Assembly: GCF_963666015.1 (NCBI RefSeq)
Contig: NZ_OY762555.1
Span: 806,001-870,000 of the forward strand
DNA: 64,000 bases
Direction of reading: 5' to 3'
DNA from: an uncultured Sphaerochaeta sp.
GTDB taxonomy: Bacteria; Spirochaetota; Spirochaetia; Sphaerochaetales; Sphaerochaetaceae
Part shown: one piece after another, positions 17,029-25,666 of the stretch
Layout: each line of letters starts with the position of its first letter
Numbering within the stretch: position 1 is the stretch's first letter
Notes under the pieces: model-generated
The model's input: the letters and a program-made list of their open reading frames with translations, nothing else
Databases searched by the model: none
Told to the model about the DNA's origin: nothing
Position numbers and translations under genes: made by a program

Positions 17029-17640
17029 CTACAGCTTATATTTACTTTGCTTGATGAGCTTCTTGATTGTTTCTTCTCCAACCCACACTTTCCTATTGGT
17101 CTCGATATCGATCAATTCCGCTGAAACATAGTAGGTCCTCACCATCTGGCCACCACTCTGGTCGAGATTGGTTCTCACCGATCCTTGGAGAAGGTAATCT
17201 GCCCCAATTTCCTTTCCAAGTGCTTTGGCAGTTTCCTCACTCGCAAAGAACTGCTGTTCCTCTCGCTCCTCTCTCACTGAAGCTCGGAAGCTCTGGTCAG
17301 CTACCATATCGACCTTTCCTGAATTGATGAGGGCCATCTCATACCTTTTGGATATAATCGAGGTATCGATATGCTCACTGCTACGGTTAAGGAACGTGCC
17401 TACGATGACCACAGGATTGTCTCCAGGATGAGCCATCTTGTACTGTGTGATCCATGGAGAGGATAGGCTGGAATCAACCAGTGCCTCTGCCACAATACGA
17501 ATATCGGTGTCGTTCCAATTCCCACTCAAGTCAATATCGGTATCAGCACTTATACGGCTGACTGACACGGGAGACTGACATGAGATCAAGAGTATAGATA
17601 CCAGCACAAAAAAGAGGCCATTGAGGCTTAGACGTTTCAT
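17029..17640 (-). CDS. LpoB-like lipoprotein (CsgG/LpoB fold)
   Basis: The 203-residue lipoprotein (lipobox LISC, Cys21) has the pattern of LpoB/YcfM: a short linker, WNDTDIRIVAEALVDSSL, VVIVGTFLNRSSEHIDT, EMALINSGKVDMVADQ, GADYLLQGSV and a final LIDIETNRKVWVGEE strand. In enterobacteria LpoB activates penicillin-binding protein 1B. The ATG at 17640 follows AAGGAG; the upstream in-frame ATGs have no ribosome site. It is the first gene of the minus-strand lipoprotein operon. If the host is a Sphaerochaeta, which is reported to lack penicillin-binding proteins, the partner must be different (inference). Confidence 0.8.
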   Translation of the reverse strand: MKRLSLNGLFFVLVSILLISCQSPVSVSRISADTDIDLSGNWNDTDIRIVAEALVDSSLSSPWITQYKMAHPGDNPVVIVGTFLNRSSEHIDTSIISKRYEMALINSGKVDMVADQSFRASVREEREEQQFFASEETAKALGKEIGADYLLQGSVRTNLDQSGGQMVRTYYVSAELIDIETNRKVWVGEETIKKLIKQSKYKL

Positions 17641-17817
17641 TACAAATCTCCTTCGCATTCGTTTGCGGTATACGCAACAGTGTAACAGACTCATCATAAC
17701 TTGGGTAGGAATCATTGGTACGAAATATGATACATTCTACATTTTTTTAGCGATTCATTATTGCGCCATGCATAAGCCAATGCTACATTGTGCCCATATA
17801 GGAAGAGGAAGGATGTA

Positions 17818-19149
17818 ATGAAATACCGCAAAAGTATAGCAAACGGGTTATTTTTCGTCCTCCTTCTTATGCTCATTGCGTTGATGAGCGGGTGTACATC
17901 CTTCATGGACATCTCAGCAACCCAATCCCTATACAAGGGTGCCAAGTACCAAGGAGCGTATGAAAGCCTCCTCCAGGAAGCCCCTTCCCTGCTCAAGAAA
18001 CAGGGCCCCATCATTGTCAACTACGACCTTGGAATCCTCTCCCGCCTAGGAGGTAACTACTCGGATTCCAACAACTATCTCAGTGAATCAGAACGGCTCA
18101 TCTGGGAAGCCTATACGGAAAGTGTTTCAGGCAATATTGCCTCATTTCTCGTCAATGACAACACAAAAGCGTACCAAGGCGAAGAGTATGAGGACATGTA
18201 TCTCAATGTATTCAAGGCTTTGAACTATATGCATCTCGGAGAAACCGAGGCTGCATTGGTAGAACTCAATCGAAGCATTGAGAAACAAACATTCCTCAAG
18301 CAAAAGTATGAACGGTATGAGCAGCAGATGACTGCATATGCGAGAGATGAGGGATTAGAGGCCCCTGCAGTCCAAACCTATGCAACAGCCTTCTCCACCA
18401 GTGCTCTCTCTAATTACCTGAGTGCTTCGGTTGCTCAGGCGCTCGGTGAGGACAATACTCTGCACTATGCCATCGACCAGGTCCGTCATGCCTTCTCCTC
18501 CCAACCCTCCCTTTACCCGTTCCCTCTCCCCTCCATAGTGGAATTAGAGGAAGATCCATTCCCCCAAGACAAGGGCAGGCTTCAGCTAGTCTCCTTCAGT
18601 GGGCAGTCACCGTTGAAGGAAGAACGTGTAGAGAGGGTGTATGTTTCCTCATACAATAGGGCAAAGATTGCTTATCCTGTCCTTGTTGGCGGTTCCTCGC
18701 AGGTACAGGCTGTCAGGGTCTCCATCGAGGGACAAACGATGATTCCACTCCAGAGGATTGAGTCGATCAGCAACATTGCCATCGATACCTTCAGAGCGAA
18801 GAGTGAGTTGATTAAAATGAAAGCAATAACCCGTGCAATGGCCAAGGCAGTGGGGATTGCACTCTATGACGAGTATGCGGCACAGGACAACAACGTAACA
18901 GCAGGGGAAGAACTCCTGGGTATGATCTTCCGTATCGCTCGAGATGCAACAGAGAGTGCTGACGTACGTAGTACCCACTTCCTGCCATCCGAGGCTTGGG
19001 TGGGATATATGGATTTACCTGAAGGGACCTACACCATCACCACCGAATTCCTGAATGCATCAAACCAGATACTGCACCGTAGCCCTGGAAAAACAATACA
19101 AGTCCAGGCAGGGACCTTGCATGTAGCAGAAGCCTTCTGTCCTCTTTAA
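17818..19149 (+). CDS. COG3014-like TPR-type lipoprotein
   Basis: The 443-residue lipoprotein (lipobox MSGC, Cys26) has an N-terminal helical repeat region of the TPR type (for example YLNVFKALNYMHLGETEAALVELNRS, given here as LNYMHLGETEAALVELNRS) and a C-terminal beta-rich domain that ends with WVGYMDLPEGTYTI. This two-part build matches COG3014 proteins, which are usually next to LpoB-like and LPP20-like genes, as here. The ATG at 17818 follows GGAAGG. It is divergent from the LpoB-like gene, so both arms of the cluster share 177 bp of control DNA. No enzymatic role is known. Confidence 0.78.
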   Translation: MKYRKSIANGLFFVLLLMLIALMSGCTSFMDISATQSLYKGAKYQGAYESLLQEAPSLLKKQGPIIVNYDLGILSRLGGNYSDSNNYLSESERLIWEAYTESVSGNIASFLVNDNTKAYQGEEYEDMYLNVFKALNYMHLGETEAALVELNRSIEKQTFLKQKYERYEQQMTAYARDEGLEAPAVQTYATAFSTSALSNYLSASVAQALGEDNTLHYAIDQVRHAFSSQPSLYPFPLPSIVELEEDPFPQDKGRLQLVSFSGQSPLKEERVERVYVSSYNRAKIAYPVLVGGSSQVQAVRVSIEGQTMIPLQRIESISNIAIDTFRAKSELIKMKAITRAMAKAVGIALYDEYAAQDNNVTAGEELLGMIFRIARDATESADVRSTHFLPSEAWVGYMDLPEGTYTITTEFLNASNQILHRSPGKTIQVQAGTLHVAEAFCPL

Positions 19150-19205
19150 ATAAGCACTCCTCCTGCCGAAAGGAAGCGTGTAAGTAAACAAACAGTTGAG
19201 GATAT

Positions 19206-19373
19206 CTAAAACTTCTCCTCATCTTCGCTTTCAAAGAGATCCTCTTCGTCAAAATCATCATCCTCGGGCTTTCGTACCACCTTCTTTGGCATTGTTTTCT
19301 CATCAAGGTCCCAATCATAGTCTGTTTCAATCTCTCTGGGCCTTCTGATTGTTTCACGTGCATGCCTTCTCAT
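19206..19373 (-). CDS. small acidic protein, unknown
   Basis: A 55-codon frame starts at ATG 19373 with AAAAGGAG 9 bases upstream and ends at TAG 19206. The product is basic at the N-terminus (MRRHARETIRRPRE) and very acidic at the C-terminus (EDDDFDEEDLFESEDEEKF). A frame with this charge bias and a good ribosome site is unlikely by chance. It lies in the gap between the COG3014-like and hydrolase genes. I do not recognise a family. Confidence 0.6.
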   Translation of the reverse strand: MRRHARETIRRPREIETDYDWDLDEKTMPKKVVRKPEDDDFDEEDLFESEDEEKF

Positions 19374-19457
19374 AGCCAATCGCTCCTTTTAAACGAAAAA
19401 CCAATCGAGGAACAATCCATCCCTCATCTATTACCATCATGCTAATGAGTGGAATCG

Positions 19458-20369
19458 TCAAGTCTGCTGAGCTCCTGAGAAGAGAAACTCCTTGATCTGG
19501 TTGAAGACCAACTCTTTTTCCCTCTCCATCAGAACCTCGTGTCTCATTCCTTCATGGACAGTATAACTGAAGCGATGATACCCAATTCGCTTCAGAGATC
19601 GTTCCGTATCAGAGAGGCCTCGCACCCCTCCTGGGACCGGATCATCCTCTCCGGTAATCGAAAGGATGGGAAGATCACTCTTGGTTGGGTGAAAAAAGGA
19701 CCAATCATGAAGCCGCTGCAATGCAGTAAAAATGGTATAGACGGATTGCAGTTGGTATTTGAAGTTTTTCCGGTACGGATCATGTAGTCGTTCTTTCACC
19801 ACCTCGGGATCAGAACAAACCCATTTTAGGTTGGCTGAAGTGGTAAGCTTGGTAGAAATCATTCCATACCCATGAGGGGTGAGGATCAACATCAGAAACC
19901 GTACAAACGCCTTTGCAAAGGCGATTCCTCGGACATAGCAAGGGGTCCCTGTCATGACCAGGCCGGCAATTTCATGGTCATAGGAACCGAGGTAGAGCCT
20001 CGCAATCATGGAGCCAAACGAATGGCCAAGCAAGAAGAGCGGCAAATCTGGGTAGAGGTCCTTCAGAAAACGGGTGATCACATGTTGATCTTCCACCAGA
20101 ACATCCACACTCGGCATATAGCCCCTCACAAAGTGAGCATCGACTGAATCCCCATGTCCTCTCTGGTCACTCACCAGAACACAGTAGCCAGCCTCCTGGA
20201 GAAACAAAGCCACTTGTTCATAGCGGCTTTTCACCTCAGCTGCACCATGGATGATCTGGACGATCCCCACGGGGGAAGGAGGTCGGTACAAGACACATGA
20301 GATGAAAAATCCATCAAATGAGGGGACAAGCGTTGGTTCCATGAGAACAGTATTATCCAAGAGTATCAT
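19458..20369 (-). CDS. alpha/beta hydrolase, monoacylglycerol lipase/lysophospholipase type
   Basis: The 303-residue protein has the Hydrolase_4 pattern: IIHGAAEVKSRYEQVA, DQRGHGDS, the nucleophile elbow GHSFGS (Ser117), ITGEDDPV with the catalytic Asp and HEGMRHEVL with the catalytic His. No signal peptide is present. The likely substrate is a monoacylglycerol or lysophospholipid. The start is uncertain: the ATG at 20369 has no clear ribosome site and the ATG at 20342 is possible. It follows the helicase gene by 21 bases on the same strand. Confidence 0.85.
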   Translation of the reverse strand: MILLDNTVLMEPTLVPSFDGFFISCVLYRPPSPVGIVQIIHGAAEVKSRYEQVALFLQEAGYCVLVSDQRGHGDSVDAHFVRGYMPSVDVLVEDQHVITRFLKDLYPDLPLFLLGHSFGSMIARLYLGSYDHEIAGLVMTGTPCYVRGIAFAKAFVRFLMLILTPHGYGMISTKLTTSANLKWVCSDPEVVKERLHDPYRKNFKYQLQSVYTIFTALQRLHDWSFFHPTKSDLPILSITGEDDPVPGGVRGLSDTERSLKRIGYHRFSYTVHEGMRHEVLMEREKELVFNQIKEFLFSGAQQT

Positions 20370-20390
20370 GAAAACAAGCGGAAAAATTCG

Positions 20391-23342
20391 CTAAGCAGTG
20401 GTTTGTGCTGAGCTGTCCACTAATTCCAGGATGTAGTTGTACAGACTCTGGGGGACAGGGTGATGCAGCATAAACCGCATCATTACCACTGGCAGGTGCT
20501 TTCCTTTCCCATTGATCTTTGAACTGGGTGCATTACGGAGAAAGGAAAGAGGTCCAAGATAGTAGAATGAACGCCCCTCATCATTACTCTTCTGGACAAA
20601 AAGCAAAATATCGATTGGGCCCATCTCACCACGAATTGCTCTTGCTTCCTTCGAATCGAGGTGTACATTGTTACGGGTCTCCCAGACGAACTGTTCAGGG
20701 GAAAGGAACTTGTCCCGATAATCAATACCAGGATCAATGGTTTGGGAATCCTTGTGATACGTAACAAAGATCGGGCACTGGTGGTGCTCGTAGTCAACCT
20801 TATATCCATAGATGGTATTTGCCTCATCACGTTCCCAACCCAGAAGCCGACACACTTCTTGGCGAGTGTACTTCTGGTAGAGAACTAGGTCATACGGACC
20901 ACGACGCTCAACAAAATCGTTGAGATACGAGTACTTACTGACCTCCAGAAGATCGGTTAGCTCAATGCAATACTCCGCATTCTCCAGTAACGCTGAGAAA
21001 GACGGGCTCTTCCTGATCCCTGTCTTTGTCAAGGTCACATACGAGAGTGAGCCAAAAGAATGCTTGTGTTTTTCCTGGAAGAATTGGTTGGATAGGATCC
21101 TAAGCGTCGACTCGATCGAATGGTCTGTAGGGATATATCCAAAGGATTCCTGGATCAGCTTGGGAATGGATGAGTATGCAATCTCTCCATCATTTTCCAA
21201 AAGGGATGTGATCAAGCAAGTCTCCTGAATCCGCACCCCCCTTGCCAGTATCTTCCCAAGATAGTACAAACTTTTCAGATGCAAGTCGGTTAGCGTGTGA
21301 ACATAGTGATTCTCCACCCGTTCCTTGAACTGGATATACGTTCTTGCATATTCGAGGATGACAACAGGAGAGAGAGATCCCATCGTGATGAAGTCAATAA
21401 GCTTTGGTGTTCTGCCCAGCCTCTGCTTGAGGCTTGTATACTCCTGGCCAAGCAACTTCTTGTTCTTGAAGGAAACACGATTGATTGCATCAAAGATTTT
21501 CCCCTTGGACACAGCATCAAACTGTATGGTCGATGGACCACTTAGGGCGGTTGAACCTTCACTTAATAGTTTTCTAAGCGTATCCTTGCGATAGGACCTA
21601 TCCCCAAAGAGAGCAATGGGAATCATGTAATTGTTGGAATGGTTTCCAATAAAATCTATTACAGTAAGGAATTCTTTTCCTGGGTATTTTCTAAGGCCTC
21701 TCCCAAGTTGCTGGACAAAAATGATTGCCGACTCCGTTGGTCGGAGCATCACTACCTGATTCAAGGAAGGAATATCTACTCCTTCATTGAAAATATCCAC
21801 CGTCACCAAATACTCCAGTGCATCCTTACCACGCTCCTTCTCCAATCGGAGAAAGGCCTCTTCCCTCGCCTCCTGGGAATCTGCACCAGAGAGGGCCACC
21901 GCTCTTCTTCCCAAATCAGACAGGGCCTGTGCAAGAAAAGCGGCATCCTTGTTTCGGCTGCAGAAAATCAGACCACGTACCCGCCTGCTGCCGATACTGT
22001 ATCGTTTGAGCATCTGGTTGATATGCTTCACCTGCTCAACCTTTTCCAAACGAGCAAAATCCTTGTACTGAACATGCTCATGCCCCTGGATGGAAAACTC
22101 GGTTACCCCATAGTAGTGAAAAGGACAAAGCATTCCAGCATCCAGCGCTTGATTGAGTTGGATCTCACAGGCAATAGCATAATCAAATCGCTGGAAAATA
22201 TCTTTATCATCATTTCGGTATGGAGTTGCCGTCATTCCCAGCAGAAAAGCCGGTTGAAAATGGTTCAATATTTTCTGATAGGATTCAGCTCCGGCATGAT
22301 GCACTTCATCAATAACCAGATAATCAAACCAGGTCTTTGGGAATGCATGCAGCACTTCATCCTTTGACAACGTCTGAACAGTAGCGAAAAGATAAGGAGC
22401 GTCTGTTTCCTTGGTCTCCCCGCAGAGAAGACCACACCCCAAGTCATCACCGAGATATTCCTTGAACCGTGCAAGGGCCTCTTCTGCAATTTGCTGACGA
22501 TGTACGACGAAGAGGAACCGTTTAGGACGCTGGCGTTCCACATCCTTGATCAGGAGTATGGTCTTTCCTGTACCGGTCGCAGAAATCAACAAAGCCTTGT
22601 CCTTGCCTTGTTCTCTGAGCCGACCAAGGCCATCCAATGCCTGAACCTGCATGGCATTGAGCACCAGAGGGTCTCTCTTCTCTTGCTTTTTATTCACCGG
22701 AAGGGAAGGAAGCGGTAGCGGTTCAAATCGTTTATGGGTATGAAGGGCAGCATATACTTCGCTGTAATGTGCAATCCAGGCAGGGCTGACCACCACAGCT
22801 TGATTCCAAGCTTCTTGAAAAGTCTCTTGGGTCTCACGGACCAGACTACCAGAGCACGAGCTAACCAAAAACAAGTTCCACTCCTGATTGGTGGCAAGCG
22901 CCTCATGGGTCAGGTTGGAACTTCCCACGACCAACGTCGCATAATCCCCCTCGCGTGTGAAGAGATAGCCCTTGGTATGAAATGCTTTCTCTGTATACAC
23001 CCTGAGCTCTATCGATGGAAAGTGTTCTAGCAAAAAGGCAAGGGCATCGGGATCGGTGAATGTAAGGTAATCAGAGGTGAGGATTCTCCCTTTCACTCCC
23101 CTCCGCTGAGCCTCGTAGAGTGGCTGCAACAGCATGGCCAACCCACCTTTGGTAATGAATGCAACGCTGAACGAGAATGAAGTACAGGTGGCAAGCTCAC
23201 GAACGAGTGTCTCCATCACCTTTGTCCTTGGTGGATCATTGAGCACCAGATGAGGACGAAGACTCATTGAAGAAGGAATGCGTGCATCAAGAAAACTTGT
23301 CTCAAGGCTTGCCAGCAGCCGCTCATCTTGCATCCCTCTCAT
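20391..23342 (-). CDS. PLD-nuclease/SF2 helicase fusion with DUF3427-type C-terminus
   Basis: The 983-residue protein has an N-terminal phospholipase D-like nuclease domain with one HKD half-site (HTK near 122-124 and GSSNLT near 142-147). A superfamily 2 helicase follows: Walker A SATGTGKT near 253, DEVHH near 342, GMTATPYR near 367 and QLGRGLRK near 544. The C-terminal third (VCRLLGWERDEANTIYGYKVD, IDYRDKFLSPEQFVWETR; both shown in part) is of the DUF3427 type. The ATG overlaps the NUDIX stop by 4 bases (ATGA). Proteins of this build are scattered and often lie in variable regions; a role in DNA repair or phage defence is plausible but unproven. Confidence 0.85.
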   Translation of the reverse strand: MRGMQDERLLASLETSFLDARIPSSMSLRPHLVLNDPPRTKVMETLVRELATCTSFSFSVAFITKGGLAMLLQPLYEAQRRGVKGRILTSDYLTFTDPDALAFLLEHFPSIELRVYTEKAFHTKGYLFTREGDYATLVVGSSNLTHEALATNQEWNLFLVSSCSGSLVRETQETFQEAWNQAVVVSPAWIAHYSEVYAALHTHKRFEPLPLPSLPVNKKQEKRDPLVLNAMQVQALDGLGRLREQGKDKALLISATGTGKTILLIKDVERQRPKRFLFVVHRQQIAEEALARFKEYLGDDLGCGLLCGETKETDAPYLFATVQTLSKDEVLHAFPKTWFDYLVIDEVHHAGAESYQKILNHFQPAFLLGMTATPYRNDDKDIFQRFDYAIACEIQLNQALDAGMLCPFHYYGVTEFSIQGHEHVQYKDFARLEKVEQVKHINQMLKRYSIGSRRVRGLIFCSRNKDAAFLAQALSDLGRRAVALSGADSQEAREEAFLRLEKERGKDALEYLVTVDIFNEGVDIPSLNQVVMLRPTESAIIFVQQLGRGLRKYPGKEFLTVIDFIGNHSNNYMIPIALFGDRSYRKDTLRKLLSEGSTALSGPSTIQFDAVSKGKIFDAINRVSFKNKKLLGQEYTSLKQRLGRTPKLIDFITMGSLSPVVILEYARTYIQFKERVENHYVHTLTDLHLKSLYYLGKILARGVRIQETCLITSLLENDGEIAYSSIPKLIQESFGYIPTDHSIESTLRILSNQFFQEKHKHSFGSLSYVTLTKTGIRKSPSFSALLENAEYCIELTDLLEVSKYSYLNDFVERRGPYDLVLYQKYTRQEVCRLLGWERDEANTIYGYKVDYEHHQCPIFVTYHKDSQTIDPGIDYRDKFLSPEQFVWETRNNVHLDSKEARAIRGEMGPIDILLFVQKSNDEGRSFYYLGPLSFLRNAPSSKINGKGKHLPVVMMRFMLHHPVPQSLYNYILELVDSSAQTTA

Positions 23343-23731
23343 GTCAACAAGTGCTCTAATTTCTGTACGATGGGGATATCTGCCTCAGCCCAATCAATCT
23401 GCCATAGCTCATGTTTTTGCAACCAGCGACTTGCCTGATGTTCATGCAACTGGATGGAACCCTCTTGTATGTTTCCCAAATAGGCGTGCATGATGATAAA
23501 AAAGCTTGGATATTGGTGTTCCACCCGCATAAGGTAGTGTTGTATTTCTATAGTGACCCCAAGCTCTTCCTGAATCTCTCTTACGAGCGCTTCCCGCCCA
23601 GTCTCACCGATTTCCAACTTTCCTCCAGGAAACTCCCACATGCCTCCAAGCGGTCCCTTTCCTTTCCGTTGGGCAGCAAATACCCGGTTATCATCAATCA
23701 ACACGAGTGCGGCCACTTCAATCTGTTTCAT
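23339..23731 (-). CDS. NUDIX hydrolase, MutT-like
   Basis: The 130-residue protein has a complete NUDIX box from G37 to V59 (GGKLEIGETGREALVREI start, then QEELGV), with the metal-binding REIQEE. GPLGGMWEFPGGKLE matches MutT/8-oxo-dGTP diphosphatases and CTP pyrophosphohydrolases. Its stop overlaps the helicase ATG by 4 bases, so the two are translationally coupled. It may clean damaged nucleotides, or make or degrade a nucleotide signal for the helicase; the sequence cannot decide. AGGA lies 7 bases before the ATG. Confidence 0.85.
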   Translation of the reverse strand: MKQIEVAALVLIDDNRVFAAQRKGKGPLGGMWEFPGGKLEIGETGREALVREIQEELGVTIEIQHYLMRVEHQYPSFFIIMHAYLGNIQEGSIQLHEHQASRWLQKHELWQIDWAEADIPIVQKLEHLLT

Positions 23732-24051
23732 GGGATCATCCTAGCAGCAGAGTGTGTTCTTGACCAGGGGAAAATGTACTTTCAGTAGAGGCTGTTCACC
23801 CATTGTGCGAATTTTCTCTTACAAATTTGCAAAAAATGTTCAATTGCAGTGACTCATTGATTGACATTCAGCCTTGACCATGCTAGCCTGCAGTTGCTTT
23901 GATTTTTTGCGTTGCAGCTAGTCCCTTACCCTCTCTATGTTCGTGTTCTTCATTTGAATTCCATCAGCAGACAGGTTAAACGTTCGAAACTGCGCCAAAA
24001 TGAGCAAATACTTTTTTGAGACAGGCTAAAGGCCTGTAAAGGATGCTTTGA
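23732..24051 (+). promoter_or_regulatory. gene-free 320-bp stretch: promoter and leader of the RRM gene
   Basis: TTGACA (23861-23866) and TAGCCT (23884-23889), 17 bases apart with an ATGC before the -10, could be a promoter; this would give a leader of about 155 bases. ACAGGC-TAAAG-GCCTGT at 24021-24037 forms a hairpin directly before the ribosome site at 24038. A related sequence, AGACAGGTTAAACG, occurs about 50 bases earlier. No protein-coding frame is convincing here. Confidence 0.45.
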
Positions 24052-24324
24052 ATGGCAAAGAAAATTTATGTTGGTAACATGAGTTACAACACCAGCGAAG
24101 AGGAACTTCGTGACCTGTTCGCACAGTACGGCACTGTATTGAGTGCAAACATCATCATTGACCGTGAAACCCGTCGCCCCAAGGGCTTTGGTTTCGTAGA
24201 GATGGAAGACGATTCTGCTGCAGTTGCTGCTATCAGCCAGCTTGACGGTCAGGATTTCGGCGGCCGCAACCTTCGTGTAAACGAGGCTATTGCAAAGCCA
24301 CGCCCGAGCTACAACCGTTACTAA
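24052..24324 (+). CDS. RRM-type RNA-binding protein
   Basis: The 90-residue protein is a single RNA-recognition motif. RNP2 is IYVGNM (residues 5-10) and RNP1 is KGFGFVEM (about 44-51), with the aromatic residues that stack on RNA. Such glycine-poor short RRM proteins occur in cyanobacteria, spirochaetes and others and are often cold-induced. AAAGGA stands 8 bases before the ATG. The gene is monocistronic between a long leader and a strong terminator. Its high use of frequent codons suggests good expression (inference). Confidence 0.95.
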   Translation: MAKKIYVGNMSYNTSEEELRDLFAQYGTVLSANIIIDRETRRPKGFGFVEMEDDSAAVAAISQLDGQDFGGRNLRVNEAIAKPRPSYNRY

Positions 24325-24344
24325 GCTATTGCTTTGTAATAACC

Positions 24345-24370
24345 AGGAACCCTTCGGGGTTCCTTTTTTT
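24345..24370 (+). terminator. intrinsic terminator of the RRM gene
   Basis: AGGAACCC (24345-24352), a TTCG tetraloop and GGGTTCCT (24357-24364) are followed by a seven-T run. It lies 20 bases after the stop codon and separates the RRM gene from the trp operon. Confidence 0.95.
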
Positions 24371-24372
24371 GT

Positions 24373-24394
24373 TTCTATATAAGTAATTATAGAA
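24373..24394. repeat. inverted repeat upstream of the trp promoter
   Basis: TTCTATA and TATAGAA arms are separated by 8 bases. The arms match those of the repeat inside the trp promoter, so this may be an auxiliary operator about 40 bases before the -35. Confidence 0.45.
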
Positions 24395-24432
24395 TATTTT
24401 TCACAAAAGATCAAAATTATTATTCAAAAACC

Positions 24433-24461
24433 TTGATTCTATCTATAGAAACATATATGCT
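24433..24461 (+). promoter_or_regulatory. promoter of the trp operon
   Basis: TTGATT (24433-24438) and TATGCT (24456-24461) are 17 bases apart, 20 bases before the trpB ATG. The inverted repeat at 24437-24450 lies between and partly within these elements, the usual place for a repressor site. The short leader leaves no room for an attenuator. Confidence 0.6.
24437..24450. promoter_or_regulatory. candidate trp operator
   Basis: TTCTAT-CT-ATAGAA is a perfect inverted repeat inside the trp promoter. The 17 bases starting here match a segment before trpE at 14 of 17 positions. A tryptophan-responsive repressor is the natural guess, but no such gene is in the window. Confidence 0.5.
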
Positions 24462-24481
24462 CCTATTCCAAGGAGTCACCT

Positions 24482-25666
24482 ATGAAACCTGGACGATTCG
24501 GCCCGTATGGAGGCAAGTACATACCAGAGACCCTGATGAGTGCAATCGGGGAACTTGAAGTTGCGTATACCTCACTCAAGGATGATGCAACCTTCCAGAA
24601 TGAGCTCAGAACCCTCTACAGAACCTATGCTTCCAGACCAAGCCTCTTGACCTATGCGGAGAATATGACAAAGGACCTCGCTGGGGCCAGGGTCTATCTC
24701 AAACGCGAAGACCTGAACCATACAGGCTCCCATAAGATTAATAATGTTCTTGGTCAGTGCCTGCTTGCAAAACACATGGGGAAAACACGGGTGATTGCAG
24801 AGACCGGAGCTGGCCAACATGGTGTTGCCACAGCCACAGTAGCTGCACTGATGGGACTTGAGTGTGAGATTTTCATGGGAGAGGTAGATTGCCAGAGGCA
24901 AGCACTCAACGTCTATCGTATGCGCCTGCTCGGTGCCACGGTTCATCCTGTACAAAGCGGTACAAAAACACTGAAGGATGCAGTGAATGAGACCATGAGG
25001 GAGTGGACGAGGAGAATAGATGATACTCACTATGTCCTGGGCTCTGTCATGGGACCACACCCCTTCCCCACTATGGTGAGGGACTTTCAGAAAATTATCG
25101 GACAGGAAGTGAGGACCCAGATACTTGCAGCTGAAGGCAAGTTGCCGGACTACATCATTGCCTGTGTAGGAGGAGGATCGAATGCAATCGGTATCTTCCA
25201 TGACTTCATCAGAGAACCTTCTGTACATCTTATCGGTTGTGAAGCGGCAGGAAAGGGCATCGATACCAAAGAACATGCAGCAACACTGACCAAGGGCAGT
25301 GAAGGGGTCTTTCATGGGATGAAGAGTATCTTCTGCCAGAATGAGGATGGACAAATAGATGAGGTATACTCCATCAGTGCAGGACTCGACTATCCTGGAA
25401 TCGGTCCTGAGCATGCTCAGCTGTTTGCAACCAAACGAGCAACATATGTACCAATCACCGATGCTGAGGCCGTTGATGCATTCATATACCTCAGTCGAAA
25501 AGAGGGTATTATCTGCGCCATCGAAAGTGCCCACGCTCTCGCTTACGCCATGAAGCTCGCTCCTACCCTGGAGGAAGATGCAATCATCGTGGTCAATCTA
25601 TCCGGACGAGGAGACAAGGACGTGGCAGCAATTGCCCGCTACCAAGGAGAAACACTCTATGAATGA
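24482..25666 (+). CDS. trpB: tryptophan synthase beta subunit
   Basis: The 394-residue PLP enzyme condenses indole with serine to give tryptophan. The PLP lysine is K85 in [15 protein letters not shown], and GGGSNAIG binds the cofactor phosphate. [17 protein letters not shown] (in part) and the length are those of standard TrpB1. AAGGAG precedes the ATG by 6 bases. It is first in an operon of order B-A-E-G-D-C-F, which is unusual because trpBA normally come last. It overlaps trpA by 8 bases. Confidence 0.97.
   Translation: MKPGRFGPYGGKYIPETLMSAIGELEVAYTSLKDDATFQNELRTLYRTYASRPSLLTYAENMTKDLAGARVYLKREDLNHTGSHKINNVLGQCLLAKHMGKTRVIAETGAGQHGVATATVAALMGLECEIFMGEVDCQRQALNVYRMRLLGATVHPVQSGTKTLKDAVNETMREWTRRIDDTHYVLGSVMGPHPFPTMVRDFQKIIGQEVRTQILAAEGKLPDYIIACVGGGSNAIGIFHDFIREPSVHLIGCEAAGKGIDTKEHAATLTKGSEGVFHGMKSIFCQNEDGQIDEVYSISAGLDYPGIGPEHAQLFATKRATYVPITDAEAVDAFIYLSRKEGIICAIESAHALAYAMKLAPTLEEDAIIVVNLSGRGDKDVAAIARYQGETLYE

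Noticed and set aside
21639..22367. 242-codon open frame opposite the helicase gene
   Set aside because: It lies across helicase motifs that are clearly coding on the minus strand.
24395..24481. Possible trp attenuator or leader peptide
   Set aside because: No small frame with tandem Trp codons and no terminator hairpin lie between promoter and trpB.
24572..25534. 320-codon open frame opposite trpB
   Set aside because: It is a shadow of the conserved trpB sequence and encodes no recognisable motifs.
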